Shown piece by piece: positions 1 through 9,800 of a stretch of DNA of 64,000 nt (the stretch's first letter is position 1; every line of letters starts with the position of its first letter). The translations under genes were made by a program, and so were the position numbers. The notes under the pieces are model-generated. The model made no database searches, was not told the origin of the DNA, and was given only the letters and a program-made list of their open reading frames with translations. Source of the DNA: Firmicutes bacterium HGW-Firmicutes-15 (lineage in GTDB: Bacteria; Bacillota; Syntrophomonadia; Syntrophomonadales; Syntrophomonadaceae); the NCBI GenBank assembly GCA_002840245.1, contig PHAA01000026.1:1-64000 (forward strand), read 5' to 3'.

Positions 1-23
1 AAAATAGAATGCGGTAAATGATA

Positions 24-63
24 GCAATAAAAGCCGAACAGATTATTATAGTCTGTCCGGCTT
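24..63 (-). terminator. Terminator-like hairpin after the MFS gene
   Basis: A 12-base-pair imperfect stem (arms 31-42 and 52-63, AAGCCGAACAGA with TCTGTCCGGCTT) lies directly beyond the stop codon of the minus-strand exporter. Read on the minus strand it is followed by TTTTATTG. On the plus strand it is followed by AATTTTT, so it could also end a plus-strand transcript entering from outside the window. Confidence 0.6.
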
Positions 64-68
64 AATTT

Positions 69-1505
69 TTATAGGCACTCTGTTATTAAGCGCTTACGAC
101 CTTCGGGCTTAGCGTAACTATGACGGTTTAGTGAAATAAATGCACCGAGCAGAGAGATCGCCATAGCCACCAGCATTACCCTATGGTAAGCCTGCATAAA
201 TATCGGTATTTGATTGATGCTTGGCCGGGTAATCCCGCCCCATAATTCGAATAAGGATACGGACAAGGCAATGCCGGTAATCATCCCCACATTTCTGACC
301 AGACTGCTAATACCACCAGCCAGTCCTAGTTTAGGTGGCGGTACAGAACTCATTACACTGCTGTTGTTGGGAGATTGGAACATACCTGCGCCCACTCCCA
401 TAATAAGAGAACCGGGAATTACCTGATAAAAAGTGGCAGCAGCTGTGAGGGTTGAAAAATAGAACAAACCCAATGCTGAAACAGCCAGACCACCGGATGT
501 CAAAAGCAGTGGTCCAAATTTATCCGAGGCTTGACCGCTGATGGGCGCAGTAATAGCCATTGCTACCGGGAAAGCTGTCATTAATAATCCCACCTGGGAG
601 GGGGTGTAGTTTAGAATCTGCTGCAGGTAAAAAGGCAGCAGCATAGTGTTGGCAAACATGGCTACAAAAGATAGCCAGCCGCATATATTGCCGATTATAA
701 ACGGGCGGTTGCGAAAAAGGGATAGGGCAATCATAGGATGTGAAACACGGCGTTCATTTATTATGAACAAGGTTAAGAGGGCCAGTCCCAAAAACATACC
801 GAGTAGAATCGGGGGATTTGACCAACCCCAAGCTGACCCGGTGTTAATAGCAAAAAGCAAACTAATCATCCCACCTGCAAACAAAAAGGCCCCGGCAAAG
901 TCGAAGCTTTCCTGTCCTTTACCAGGTTTATCTTCGGGCAGCAGCGAATGCGCCACCAAATAGCCAATTATACCGAGCGGAAGGTTAATGTAGAATATTG
1001 AGCGCCATCCGGCCAAGCCAATTAGTAATCCTCCCAGGGCTGGCCCACTCATACTTCCCAGGGCAACCACGGTTCCGGTTAAGCCCAAGGCTTTACCCCG
1101 CTCCTGGAAGGGAAAAATGTCTACAATAATGGCAGCGCTGTTGGACATCAACATAGCTGCCCCAACAGCTTGAAGAACCCTAGTCCCTACTAGAAACCAG
1201 ATTCCTGGAGCCAAACCACATAATGCTGAGCCTATTGTGAAGATTACAAAACCTGATACATAGATCCTTTTACGGCCAAACATATCCGCCAACCGCCCGA
1301 AAACTGGCAACAGGCTGGTAATTGCAAGCAAATAGGCAGTGACAGTCCATTGTAGTAGTGATAGCTCCGCGTGAAACTGACCAGAGATGGTAGGCAAAGC
1401 CACATTGACAATACTGCTGTCCAGAGTGGACATAAAGGTGCCGATAGAAACTGTGGCGAAAACATACCACCGGTAATCAGGTGATGTTTTAATCTGCTCA
1501 AACAT
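69..1505 (-). CDS. MFS multidrug efflux transporter, DHA2 (EmrB/QacA-like) family
   Basis: This is an inner-membrane proton-coupled drug exporter of the major facilitator superfamily, 478 residues, typical for 14-helix DHA2 members. Visible signatures are the DHA2 motif LDSSIVNVALP at residues 28-38, motif A (GRLADMFGRKR, residues 70-80) and an antiporter-type motif C around residues 150-159 (GSMSGPALGG). Hydrophobic segments run through the whole protein to a short basic tail. It is a single gene facing away from the next block, with a terminator hairpin right after the stop. The ribosome binding site before the ATG is weak. The substrate cannot be told from sequence. Confidence 0.9.
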   Translation of the reverse strand: MFEQIKTSPDYRWYVFATVSIGTFMSTLDSSIVNVALPTISGQFHAELSLLQWTVTAYLLAITSLLPVFGRLADMFGRKRIYVSGFVIFTIGSALCGLAPGIWFLVGTRVLQAVGAAMLMSNSAAIIVDIFPFQERGKALGLTGTVVALGSMSGPALGGLLIGLAGWRSIFYINLPLGIIGYLVAHSLLPEDKPGKGQESFDFAGAFLFAGGMISLLFAINTGSAWGWSNPPILLGMFLGLALLTLFIINERRVSHPMIALSLFRNRPFIIGNICGWLSFVAMFANTMLLPFYLQQILNYTPSQVGLLMTAFPVAMAITAPISGQASDKFGPLLLTSGGLAVSALGLFYFSTLTAAATFYQVIPGSLIMGVGAGMFQSPNNSSVMSSVPPPKLGLAGGISSLVRNVGMITGIALSVSLFELWGGITRPSINQIPIFMQAYHRVMLVAMAISLLGAFISLNRHSYAKPEGRKRLITECL

Positions 1506-1866
1506 AACTCAATTCTGCTAGCACTAGTAATGCATCCCCTTCGTGGTATGAATAGCAACTTCTGTATTATTATACAGCGTTTAATATACGAAAAGTAGGG
1601 AGCAAATATACTCCCTAAAAACATATCACATAAAAATCAAGAGATAATTAACATAACATTAAGAACCTGTTGGGTGTTTGCATAATTTATTTAGATGATA
1701 CTGAGGTAGGAAGGATAAATCTGGTTGCTTACAGCGATATCCCCGCAAAAAAACACTTCTGGTCTAGTATTTTTGCAGGGATAAATAATTTCTTTAGTTT
1801 GAAGTTTTGATCTTACCAATAGCCTATGTGGGGTAATATAAACATTTAATTATTTAGTATCCGTAA
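1506..1866. other. Intergenic stretch with two inverted repeats
   Basis: No gene is supported here. There are a short hairpin GGGAG-N8-CTCCC (about 1596-1613) upstream of the exporter start and a longer 13-base imperfect repeat with arms 1739-1751 and 1770-1782. The longer repeat lies 85 bases beyond the stop of the small minus-strand gene at 1867 and may be its terminator. Confidence 0.4.
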
Positions 1867-2106
1867 TTAATCAATTAATTCTTTTAATTCGTCCGTTAAA
1901 ATCTGATATCCATTAGAATCAGGAGCAAAATATTTCTTGGAATCCACTACAGTCTCCCAAAAAAAGGCCTGCATATCAGTATCTATAGCATCTAGATTGT
2001 TCTTTATATTACTTTTAGTAGCAGAAGGGAGACATCCAAATGTCTTAACTGTACGCCTTAAATTAGCGACTATACCCGTAATGCCTTCTTGTGTTTTCCA
2101 ATCCAT
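1867..2106 (-). CDS. Small protein of unknown function (79 aa)
   Basis: I do not recognise this protein. It is a soluble-looking 79-residue polypeptide with alternating charged and hydrophobic residues, no signal peptide and no membrane segment. It ends in an acidic helix (TDELKELID). The ATG is preceded on the minus strand by GAAAGGAAAG about 7 bases upstream, an acceptable ribosome binding site, and nothing on the other strand competes convincingly. It stands alone between the exporter and the divergent FAD oxidoreductase. It is likely to be a real gene, but lineage-specific. Confidence 0.55.
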   Translation of the reverse strand: MDWKTQEGITGIVANLRRTVKTFGCLPSATKSNIKNNLDAIDTDMQAFFWETVVDSKKYFAPDSNGYQILTDELKELID

Positions 2107-2357
2107 AATAATCTTTCCTTTCGCTCCGCTCCTTAAGAGCTGCCAAATTTTGCATCTTTCCTATTAGTCGATATTAAATCTAGCAAGCTAGTATGTCAAC
2201 AAAAAATTACAGTAAATAGTAATCGCATTGTTACGCACAAAATATTGTATTCATTGTAAAAATTCCTTAATATGATGATATAATTTTGAAATTGATAGGC
2301 CTAGATATGTATTGACTAAGAAGAATTAAAACGATCGTTAATAGGGGTATGAAGACA

Positions 2358-3452
2358 ATGGAAAAAGTTGATATTGCAATTATTGGAGCAGGAGTTATTG
2401 GTCTGGCTATTGCACGGGAATTATCAAAACAGCATAGTTATAAAACAATTGTTGTTATTGAAAAAAGGCCTAAATATGGACAAGAAACGTCCAGCCGTAA
2501 TAGTGAGGTTATACATTCAGGCATTTATTATCCCGCTAACATGCTGAAGACTTCACTTTGTATTGAAGGAAATTCTTTGTTATATGAATATTGTCAAAAA
2601 CATCGGGTAGCGCATTATCCCATAGGTAAACTTATTATTGCCAGTCATCATGATGCATCTGGACTGGAACATTTGCAGGAACAAGCTAAATTAAATGACA
2701 TCCGAGTAGAAGTGCTCAGTCAACGTAAAATTCAGATAGAAGAACCAGCGATCGCTGCAGAACTAGGTTTGTTTATTAAAAATACTGGGATAATTAATTC
2801 TCATGATTATCTTAGTAGTCTCTACTTTCTAGGTAATCAAAATGGCGTGCATTATCTATTTAACTCCGGTTTAAGAGATATTCAATATGATGGGAAATCC
2901 TATATTATTGAGACACCGGCAGAAAAAATAAAAGCTGAGATTGTTATAAATGCAGCCGGTTTATTCTCTGATCAGATTCCAGCCATGTTGGGAATTGACA
3001 TTGATCGAGCAGGGTATCGCCTGCATCCCTGTAAAGGTGAGTATTTTAAGATAAACCGTCGGATTAATATTAACCATTTAGTTTACCCAATCCCGGATCA
3101 TTATGGTTTAGGCATACACTTGACCAAAGACATTAATGGAAGTCTGCGTTTAGGACCCAATGCTTACTATGTTGATGAAATAGACTATTCCATAACCGAA
3201 GCCCGGAAGCAAGAATTTTATCATGCGGCCCAACGCTATTTGCCTTTTCTGGATATTAATGATTTAACACCTGATTTTACTGGTATTAGGCCCAAACTTC
3301 AGGCTTCTGGTGAAGTCCAAACTAAAGACTTTCTTATTCGCGAGGAAAGAGATAAAGGTTTGCCCGGCCTAATTAACCTGATTGGAATTGAATCCCCAGG
3401 GCTTACATCCAGCCTGTCTATTGCCCGTTATGTAAATAGTATTCTTCATTAA
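2358..3452 (+). CDS. FAD-dependent oxidoreductase, L-2-hydroxyglutarate oxidase (LhgO)-like
   Basis: A 364-residue flavoprotein of the D-amino-acid oxidase / glycerol-3-phosphate dehydrogenase fold. The FAD-binding GxGxxG is G10, G12 and G15. The segment SSRNSEVIHSGIYYP (residues 45-59) is characteristic of the L-2-hydroxyglutarate dehydrogenase/oxidase group. That family oxidises L-2-hydroxyglutarate to 2-oxoglutarate. Electrons would go to quinone or another carrier, because oxygen is an unlikely acceptor in an anaerobe. An ATG also exists three codons upstream (2349), but the AGGGG at 2343-2347 is one base from that ATG and ten from the ATG at 2358, so I prefer 2358. It lies upstream of a fumarylacetoacetate-hydrolase-family gene and may act with it in organic-acid turnover. 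Confidence 0.8.
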   Translation: MEKVDIAIIGAGVIGLAIARELSKQHSYKTIVVIEKRPKYGQETSSRNSEVIHSGIYYPANMLKTSLCIEGNSLLYEYCQKHRVAHYPIGKLIIASHHDASGLEHLQEQAKLNDIRVEVLSQRKIQIEEPAIAAELGLFIKNTGIINSHDYLSSLYFLGNQNGVHYLFNSGLRDIQYDGKSYIIETPAEKIKAEIVINAAGLFSDQIPAMLGIDIDRAGYRLHPCKGEYFKINRRININHLVYPIPDHYGLGIHLTKDINGSLRLGPNAYYVDEIDYSITEARKQEFYHAAQRYLPFLDINDLTPDFTGIRPKLQASGEVQTKDFLIREERDKGLPGLINLIGIESPGLTSSLSIARYVNSILH

Positions 3453-3547
3453 GTTTAAGCAATAGAATTGCGCTTAAAAAAGAATTGTTTGGATGGTCAA
3501 AAGAAAAATTCCTCTGTGGCAACTTATAGGGGAGGAAGGGTTTTATT

Positions 3548-4444
3548 ATGAAATTCGTTAGTTACAATGATTGCGGAAAAGAAAATGTAGGAATCTTGAT
3601 TGAAGATAGCGTTGTACCAATAAATGAAATCGTTTGTTTAACTAATGGTATCAGGATTAATTCAATGATTGATTTAATAGAAAATATGAATGAAGATTTA
3701 ATTGAGATACTTGAGAATGTAGTCTCTGCCGCTAACTATAACTTCGTGCCAGTCAATTCGATAAAATTACTTGCTCCTATTCCTTATCCCCAAAGAAATG
3801 TTTTATGTCTTGGTAAAAACTACGAAGAACATGCCAAGGAAATAGAAGCCACTAAAATATCGGACACAGGTATACCGGATCATCCCATTTACTTTACTAA
3901 AACTGCCAGTCCGGCAATAGCTGATGGCGATTCAATTAGGTTTTCTTATGAGGCTGCCAGGCAAGTCGATTATGAGGTTGAATTAGCAGTAGTAATTGGC
4001 AAAGAAGGTGTAAATATTAAGCCGGAGGATGCAGAGGATTACATATTCGGATACACCATAATAAATGACGTCACAGCCAGGGATGTACAGGTAAAGCACA
4101 AGCAGTGGTTCAAAGCTAAAAGTATGGATGATTTTTGTCCGATGGGACCTGTAATAGTATATAAAAAGGAAATACCGTTTCCGGTCGAATTAAATATACA
4201 ATCCAGAATAAACGGTGAGCTAAGGCAAAATTCCAATACAAAAAAATTGATCTTTAATATATCTTACATTATTAGTGACTTATCGCTTGGTTTTACTCTG
4301 AAACCGGGAGACATTATTTGCACGGGAACTCCTAGTGGGGTAGGAATAGGTTTCAAACCACCAAAGTTTCTTGAAGATGGGGACATTATCGAGTGTTATA
4401 TTGAGAAGATAGGCAAATTAGTTAATAAAGTTGTGGTTATTTAA
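3548..4444 (+). CDS. Fumarylacetoacetate hydrolase (FAH) family protein
   Basis: A 298-residue member of the FAH superfamily, which includes acylpyruvate hydrolases, oxaloacetate tautomerases and 2-hydroxyhepta-2,4-dienedioate isomerases. The metal-binding acids typical of the fold are visible: E143 and E145 in YEVEL, and D174 in INDVTARD. The C-terminal signature GDIICTGTPSGVG is present. The N-terminal ~75 residues form the usual small cap domain. A strong site (GGGGAGGAAGGG) precedes the ATG. The exact substrate cannot be read from sequence. The LhgO-like neighbour 95 bases upstream suggests a shared role with keto or hydroxy acids. Confidence 0.85.
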   Translation: MKFVSYNDCGKENVGILIEDSVVPINEIVCLTNGIRINSMIDLIENMNEDLIEILENVVSAANYNFVPVNSIKLLAPIPYPQRNVLCLGKNYEEHAKEIEATKISDTGIPDHPIYFTKTASPAIADGDSIRFSYEAARQVDYEVELAVVIGKEGVNIKPEDAEDYIFGYTIINDVTARDVQVKHKQWFKAKSMDDFCPMGPVIVYKKEIPFPVELNIQSRINGELRQNSNTKKLIFNISYIISDLSLGFTLKPGDIICTGTPSGVGIGFKPPKFLEDGDIIECYIEKIGKLVNKVVVI

Positions 4445-4469
4445 GTGGTATGTTGCGGAGAAGGTCCTT

Positions 4470-4498
4470 TTGACACACTGTAATTAAAGCGATATACT
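4470..4498 (+). promoter_or_regulatory. Sigma-70-type promoter for the AraC gene
   Basis: Consensus-quality promoter: TTGACA at 4470-4475, a 17-base spacer, then TATACT at 4493-4498. Transcription would start near 4505, leaving a 90-base leader before the AraC-family ATG. Confidence 0.65.
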
Positions 4499-4595
4499 AA
4501 AAAATAGGGAAGAAAGTCTCGCTTGCGCATACAATTATAGGAAATGTGATTGATTGTACTGAGGATGTATATTAATTCTGGCAGTAGGTGAAAAC

Positions 4596-5450
4596 ATGGA
4601 AATATATGCAGATTTCATTAGTCAATTTCCCGACCAAATAAAGCAACATGTTGAACAGCATACATGCAGCAACATGGTACTTTATAAACCCCAAATGTTT
4701 ATCGAGGGGATGACCATACACTCGGCTGATTTCCATATCATTATTCTACCCGAACCTCCACCGGATACATATGTAAATGATAAGTTGCAAAGCTTTGATA
4801 GTGGTAAAATTATTGCGGTAAATCCGGGAGATACTTGGTTTTGTGCTCAGGGACACAGTACCAAAAAGTATCTCTCGTTACTTATAAAGCCTGATCTTAT
4901 AGATAAAGTGGCGGAAGAAATGGGGTTTTCTGGCGATATCAGGTTCTTAAAACTGCAAAATCGGTTTTCAAGTGGACTAATGCAGGCCATCAGAAGCTTT
5001 GAAAAGGAAACCGAACGGCCAGACACTTTTACCCTGATGCTGGATTGTTTAGGAATTCAGATCGTGGCTTTGCTGTTACGGGAGTTTAAAACGAATCTAA
5101 GCAAATATTCCGCCTATTTACCTGATAGTGATGCCTATATCGCTCTGGCGATAGAATATATTCAGGTATTTTACAGCGCTAATATCACCATTGAGGACAT
5201 CTGTAGGGAGATAAGTGTTTCACCCTTTCATTTTATCAGGACATTTAAACAAAAAATCGGTCTTTCTCCTCACCAATATCTTCTAAGCGTTCGTATTGAA
5301 AAAGCTCAGGAATTGTTGCGAAAGAGACAGCATTCTATGGCAGAAGTAGCAAATCAGTGCGGTTTTGTAAACCTGTCTCACTTTTCAAGCAAATTCAAAG
5401 ATATAACCGGATATTCCCCCAGCAGCTATAAAAAAAATTTTAACTTATAA
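4596..5450 (+). CDS. AraC/XylS-family transcriptional regulator
   Basis: A 284-residue DNA-binding regulator. The C-terminal ~100 residues carry the two helix-turn-helix motifs of the AraC family: DICREISVSPFHFIRTFKQK, then a second one ending in the family tail GYSPSSYKK. The N-terminal half is a ligand-binding or cupin-like region with no close match I can name. It has its own promoter and a strong terminator, so it is monocistronic. Possible targets are the upstream FAH/LhgO pair or the SLH genes downstream; the sequence does not decide between them. Confidence 0.88.
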   Translation: MEIYADFISQFPDQIKQHVEQHTCSNMVLYKPQMFIEGMTIHSADFHIIILPEPPPDTYVNDKLQSFDSGKIIAVNPGDTWFCAQGHSTKKYLSLLIKPDLIDKVAEEMGFSGDIRFLKLQNRFSSGLMQAIRSFEKETERPDTFTLMLDCLGIQIVALLLREFKTNLSKYSAYLPDSDAYIALAIEYIQVFYSANITIEDICREISVSPFHFIRTFKQKIGLSPHQYLLSVRIEKAQELLRKRQHSMAEVANQCGFVNLSHFSSKFKDITGYSPSSYKKNFNL

Positions 5451-5472
5451 TAGCAATTTTAAGAAAAAACAG

Positions 5473-5510
5473 GAGCAATTATTCCAAATGGAATGATTGC
5501 TCTTTTTTTT
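5473..5510 (+). terminator. Intrinsic terminator after the AraC gene
   Basis: Thirteen-base-pair stem (GAGCAATTATTCC with GGAATGATTGCTC, one G-U pair), a four-base loop and a run of eight T. A textbook rho-independent terminator. Confidence 0.92.
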
Positions 5511-5658
5511 ATACTGATGATATAAAAATGATAGGGAGGTGCGGTGCGTCAACTCACGGCAACTGCGGCAGCTTTAGGGACCAAATAGCTTACCATCATT
5601 GGCGAGTTTAGAATTAGTAAACAGAATGAAATGAAAAACTTTTTAGGAGGAATATCAA

Positions 5659-6705
5659 ATGAAAAGAAAATATTTAGCATTGACTTTGATACTGGCACTT
5701 ATTATAACTGTATTTCCGTCTGCGGCATTCGCACTGCCAGAAGGTGTTCCCAGCACTCTACCCTCCCCCAGCATTGGCAGTCTGCAATTACTGAAAAATG
5801 AAAGTGGCGTACCCTATTTCCGCATGGAAGTCACCGTACCCTCCAGTGTACTAACGTTAGACCAGGAACGCCCTGCCAATGGCTGGGTTGATCTCGAAAC
5901 CTCAGGCAAAGTAGAAAATGAAGAATGGGGCTCATCCGGTGGTGGCGGAGGTTATTTGGATATTGTTACGGAAGATCCGGTTCCCGGCAAGTCCGGAGTA
6001 TATTATGTGAGCTTTAACCTGGAAGACGAGGGCGGTTTGTCTGAAACAATAATAAAATCAAAAAAGTACACTTTCAGGGTGCGTTTTACCTATAGATATG
6101 ATACCGAAGATAGTTTTGACTTTATTTATTCTCCCTGGTCAAATGAGCTGTCCAGTCAATCGGGTAGTTATTATCAGGGAGCCAGTTCGTGGGCTGTAAC
6201 TGAGCTTAATAAGGCCCAGCAGTATGGCTTTATTACTGACCGGATAAAAGGCAATATGTCAGGCAAGATCACTCGGGAGGAATTTGCTGAGATTGCAGTA
6301 AAGCTCTATGAGAAGTATACGGGTACAAAAGGAACGGCAGGCAATGCCAGCTTTATAGATACGACCAATCCAGAAATATTAAAGGCTGCCAACTTAGGTC
6401 TTGTAAGCGGCGTTGGAAATAACAAATATGCTCCCAATGAATTGGTTACAAGAGAACAAATGGCCACCATACTGCTCAGTGCATTGAAAGTAATTAATCC
6501 TACAGCTGATTTTTCTATTGTGGGTGTGTCAAAATTTGCGGATGATGATAAGGTGGAGGCATGGGCACAGAATGGTGTTTATTATTGTTCCAAGGCAAAA
6601 ATCGTGTCTGGTGTAGGCAACAACCTGTTTGACCCAGACGGAAACGCAACCCGCGAAGCGGCAGTTATTGTATGCTCAAAGGGATATGAATACTATAAGA
6701 AATAA
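5659..6705 (+). CDS. Exported S-layer-homology (SLH) domain protein
   Basis: A 348-residue secreted protein. Residues 1-25 form a Sec signal peptide ending SAAFA before LPEG. Residues ~30-170 are a beta-rich region with no recognised family and a glycine patch (GGGGG near residue 95). Residues ~173-348 hold three SLH repeats, with the recurring TREEFAEIA / TREQMATIL / TREAAVIV helices that bind pyruvylated cell-wall polymer. It is therefore an anchored cell-surface protein. The start has an ideal AGGAGG site. Its SLH part is closely similar to that of the next gene, but there the SLH repeats are N-terminal, so this looks like a duplication with domain rearrangement. Confidence 0.88.
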   Translation: MKRKYLALTLILALIITVFPSAAFALPEGVPSTLPSPSIGSLQLLKNESGVPYFRMEVTVPSSVLTLDQERPANGWVDLETSGKVENEEWGSSGGGGGYLDIVTEDPVPGKSGVYYVSFNLEDEGGLSETIIKSKKYTFRVRFTYRYDTEDSFDFIYSPWSNELSSQSGSYYQGASSWAVTELNKAQQYGFITDRIKGNMSGKITREEFAEIAVKLYEKYTGTKGTAGNASFIDTTNPEILKAANLGLVSGVGNNKYAPNELVTREQMATILLSALKVINPTADFSIVGVSKFADDDKVEAWAQNGVYYCSKAKIVSGVGNNLFDPDGNATREAAVIVCSKGYEYYKK

Positions 6706-6741
6706 CATGGCAATGATGGAAAGCATTCACTAAACTAGATT

Positions 6742-6776
6742 TGCCACCACTTTTTATTGAGAGGGGTGGCATTTCT
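6742..6776 (+). terminator. Probable terminator after the first SLH gene
   Basis: A seven-base-pair stem (TGCCACC with GGTGGCA) is followed by TTTCT. The T-tract is short, so termination may be partial. Confidence 0.45.
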
Positions 6777-6800
6777 AATCTAATAGGCAATATATATTTC

Positions 6801-6829
6801 TTGTGAAAAAGCATTGCTGATTTTCACAA
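6801..6829. repeat. Perfect 9-bp inverted repeat upstream of the second SLH gene
   Basis: TTGTGAAAA and TTTTCACAA form a perfect inverted repeat with an 11-base spacer, 50 bases before the ATG at 6881. It could be an operator or a leader hairpin. The arms contain TGTGA and TCACA, but the spacing does not fit a CRP-type site. Confidence 0.45.
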
Positions 6830-6880
6830 TGTTTAACTGCAAGACCGTAGGGAAAGTGCGACTATCAGAAGGGAGGATTT

Positions 6881-9800
6881 ATGGGTAAGAAAATAGTTTC
6901 AATCATTCTATGTACCTTATTAATAACATCATGTATCCTATTCGAAAACCGGGCCATAGCAAATGCTGCGCCGGAATTCAGCGGCGCTTCTAGTTGGGCA
7001 GTTTCCCAATTAGACCGGGCAGCGGGGTACGGCCTTGTAACCGACCGGATTAAAAGCAATATGGCAAATCCGATTACGCGGGAAGAATTTGCAGAAATCG
7101 CAATAAAATTGTATGAAAAAAGTACTGGAAATATAGCAGTAACAGGTAATGCTAACTTTGTTGATACCCAAAATCCGGAAATATTGAAGGCAGCTAATTT
7201 GGGATTGGTTGCAGGCATAGGAGACAGTAAGTATGCGCCAAACGATCTTATTACCCGGCAGCAAATGGCTACTATATTACTAAGGGCATTGAAAGTAATC
7301 AGTCCCGCAGGAGATTTTTCTGCTGTAGGAGCAGCCAAATTTACCGATGACAATATGATTCAGTCATGGGCACAAGAAGGAGTTTACTATTGTTTTAAGG
7401 CCGGTCTGGTGGCAGGTGTAGGCAACGGCCAATATGCTCCGGACCTTAATGCTACCCGTGAACAGGCTGTAATCGTCTGCAATAGAGCCATTGAAACTGG
7501 TGATGCAGGCATTAACAACATTATCAAGATTGCAAATAAACCTCAACCATCATATTCGGGAATTACCGATCTAGGCATCAAAGACCTTAATGTTTCCACA
7601 AGTGTCGATGAGGCCCTGAAGATAGCCAAGAAATATTATCAATTAGCATATCCCAATATTGAGAGTGACTTGCAGGGTGATTATAGAAAGACAGTAACTT
7701 GGCAACCGAATTTTAATGGGCAAAACACCAATGCCGCGATTGCCCGGACCAATTCTGGAAATGTTGCGATGATGGTAAGCTATACCAATGCGAAAAATGC
7801 TTATCTGGCTCTGGCTGGTGCTGTTTTCTCCTCTGATCCTAAAAGCCCCCTGGCTGCCTCAAATCTGGCCGCTGCCATAGCCAGCTATTATGACGATCTG
7901 GTGCTGGAAGGAAATAGTGGTGGAGTGGACAAGAAAAAGCAATTTTATACTGATGCCGTCAGGATGTATTATTATGCAGCAGGTGCAGCTCCAGTTAATA
8001 AACACGATAGCCCGGTCATACTTACCAGTCTGGGTAATCTGCTGCTTGATATGGGAAGAGCCGACAATGCTCTGGCAGCATTTAATGCTGCCTTGGGAAT
8101 CGACGATTCGTATTGGCGGGCACGTATGGGATTGTACAACTACTATATGTCCCAAAAGCAGTTTGATAAGGCATTGGAACTGATTGCCAAGGATGCGAAA
8201 TACTATCCTGCTTCTGTCCGCACCGTTTCTAAATTAGGCCAGCAGATTTCACCTGAACAACTCGAGCTGCCCGAAGAATTTTCAGAAGCGGCATATGAAA
8301 CACATATGGAGAAGCTGAAACAGGTTCCTGCTGTCACGGCAGGTGACTTTATTAGCGGAGTCGATGCCCAGGCAGCCGCTAAAATGAAAAACGATATCGA
8401 CAATCTGCAGAGCAAAATGGTTTATAAGGCTCCTAATGTGGATTACATCCTGGAATACGCGAGTTTAGAAGCTATGGGGACCCCCCAGGCTCAGGCGGCA
8501 CTTGAAGCTTTTAGTGATGCTTATGGTCAAACGGGGATGCAGACAACTGGCTACGACACCGAAGCCACTATAAAGTCACAGCTTGATATGTTGGAACAGC
8601 TAGGCGTAGATATTGACATGGGGTTTGATGTCAATAATACTGAAGAAATAATCAACGATGCCCTCAAAAATCCAGAAAAATATGATAATTGGGAACCGCA
8701 GGTTAATATTTCCGGGCTAGAAAATATTGCTGATAATGCGGAGGATTACCTGCACAGATTACAGTCTGCCACCTCTCAAGCTAAACAGGGCGACCCCACG
8801 CAGGCGTATGAAGAATTGGCCAGGACCAGGCCGGAATTTAAAGTAATGAAAATAAATCCTTACTCCTACGCCAACCCTAACGACCTGCTTATACAGCGCT
8901 ACAACGTACTGGCATTAAGCCCCAAGCTTACTGGGTATGGATCATATCTAAGCAATGTAAATACTAAGGCCGGGGTCACAATCGGCGATATTAGTGTACA
9001 ATATTTAAGTAAAATTACGCCCCTAATAACGGAATATAATAATGCTCTAATGGAAATAGAAGATGATTCCAATTTGGATGGCGATGAAAAATTAGTAAAG
9101 ATCCATCGACTGCACGTCCAATATTATACCCAATTTAACCATATCGGAGATCCGTACTGGGGTCAGGCAACCCGGGAGGCCAGTGTAGCCTACCAAAAAA
9201 ACAGCCAATACTCGGAGCAGATGTATAACGACTGTATGAAGCACATCATGCTGATTTCCGATACCGCTATTAGAGACCAACTGGAGGAGGAATTAAGAAG
9301 CAGTATTTCTACCAATCTAAAGACGGCGTTTAGTAACATCTTATCAGCCTATACCATGGCACCTTATTACAACCCGGCAGCTTGTGATTGCCCTATTGAA
9401 GAAATCCAAGCCCTGGTTGAAGAAATGGAAAATGAAAGACATAGACTTGCTAATGAGCTGATTAAGAAGAACATGGCTGACAAGAAAAATTTTGATGCCG
9501 GAGTCTTGGATGAAAACTCCCAATATTATAAGGAGTTCATAAAAAAATACGAATGTGATTTTAATTTTGGGGTTTTTAAAGGGAAAATCAGTCCCTACAA
9601 GTCGAATTGGCAGTTTGGACTCGATCTCCCCATTGCCAGCATAAATTTAAGCAGCGCGACAAACCATATCCGCAATACCACGACCTTTGACGGCGGGCTT
9701 GAAGTCAGCGGGGAAGTAGCGGGGACCGGGATTAAATCATCCTTTGGATTTACTGCTACCAAAGGCAGCAATGGCCTATTCTCACCTAATGATGTTGATG

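Noticed and set aside
1244-1624. 126-codon minus-strand frame
   Set aside because: It overlaps the exporter in another frame; the composition is cysteine- and leucine-rich, as in shadow frames.
5520-5658. Leader with CACGGCAAC resembling a c-di-GMP riboswitch
   Set aside because: The conserved GEMM blocks and stems are not all present; a covariance search would be needed to revive it.
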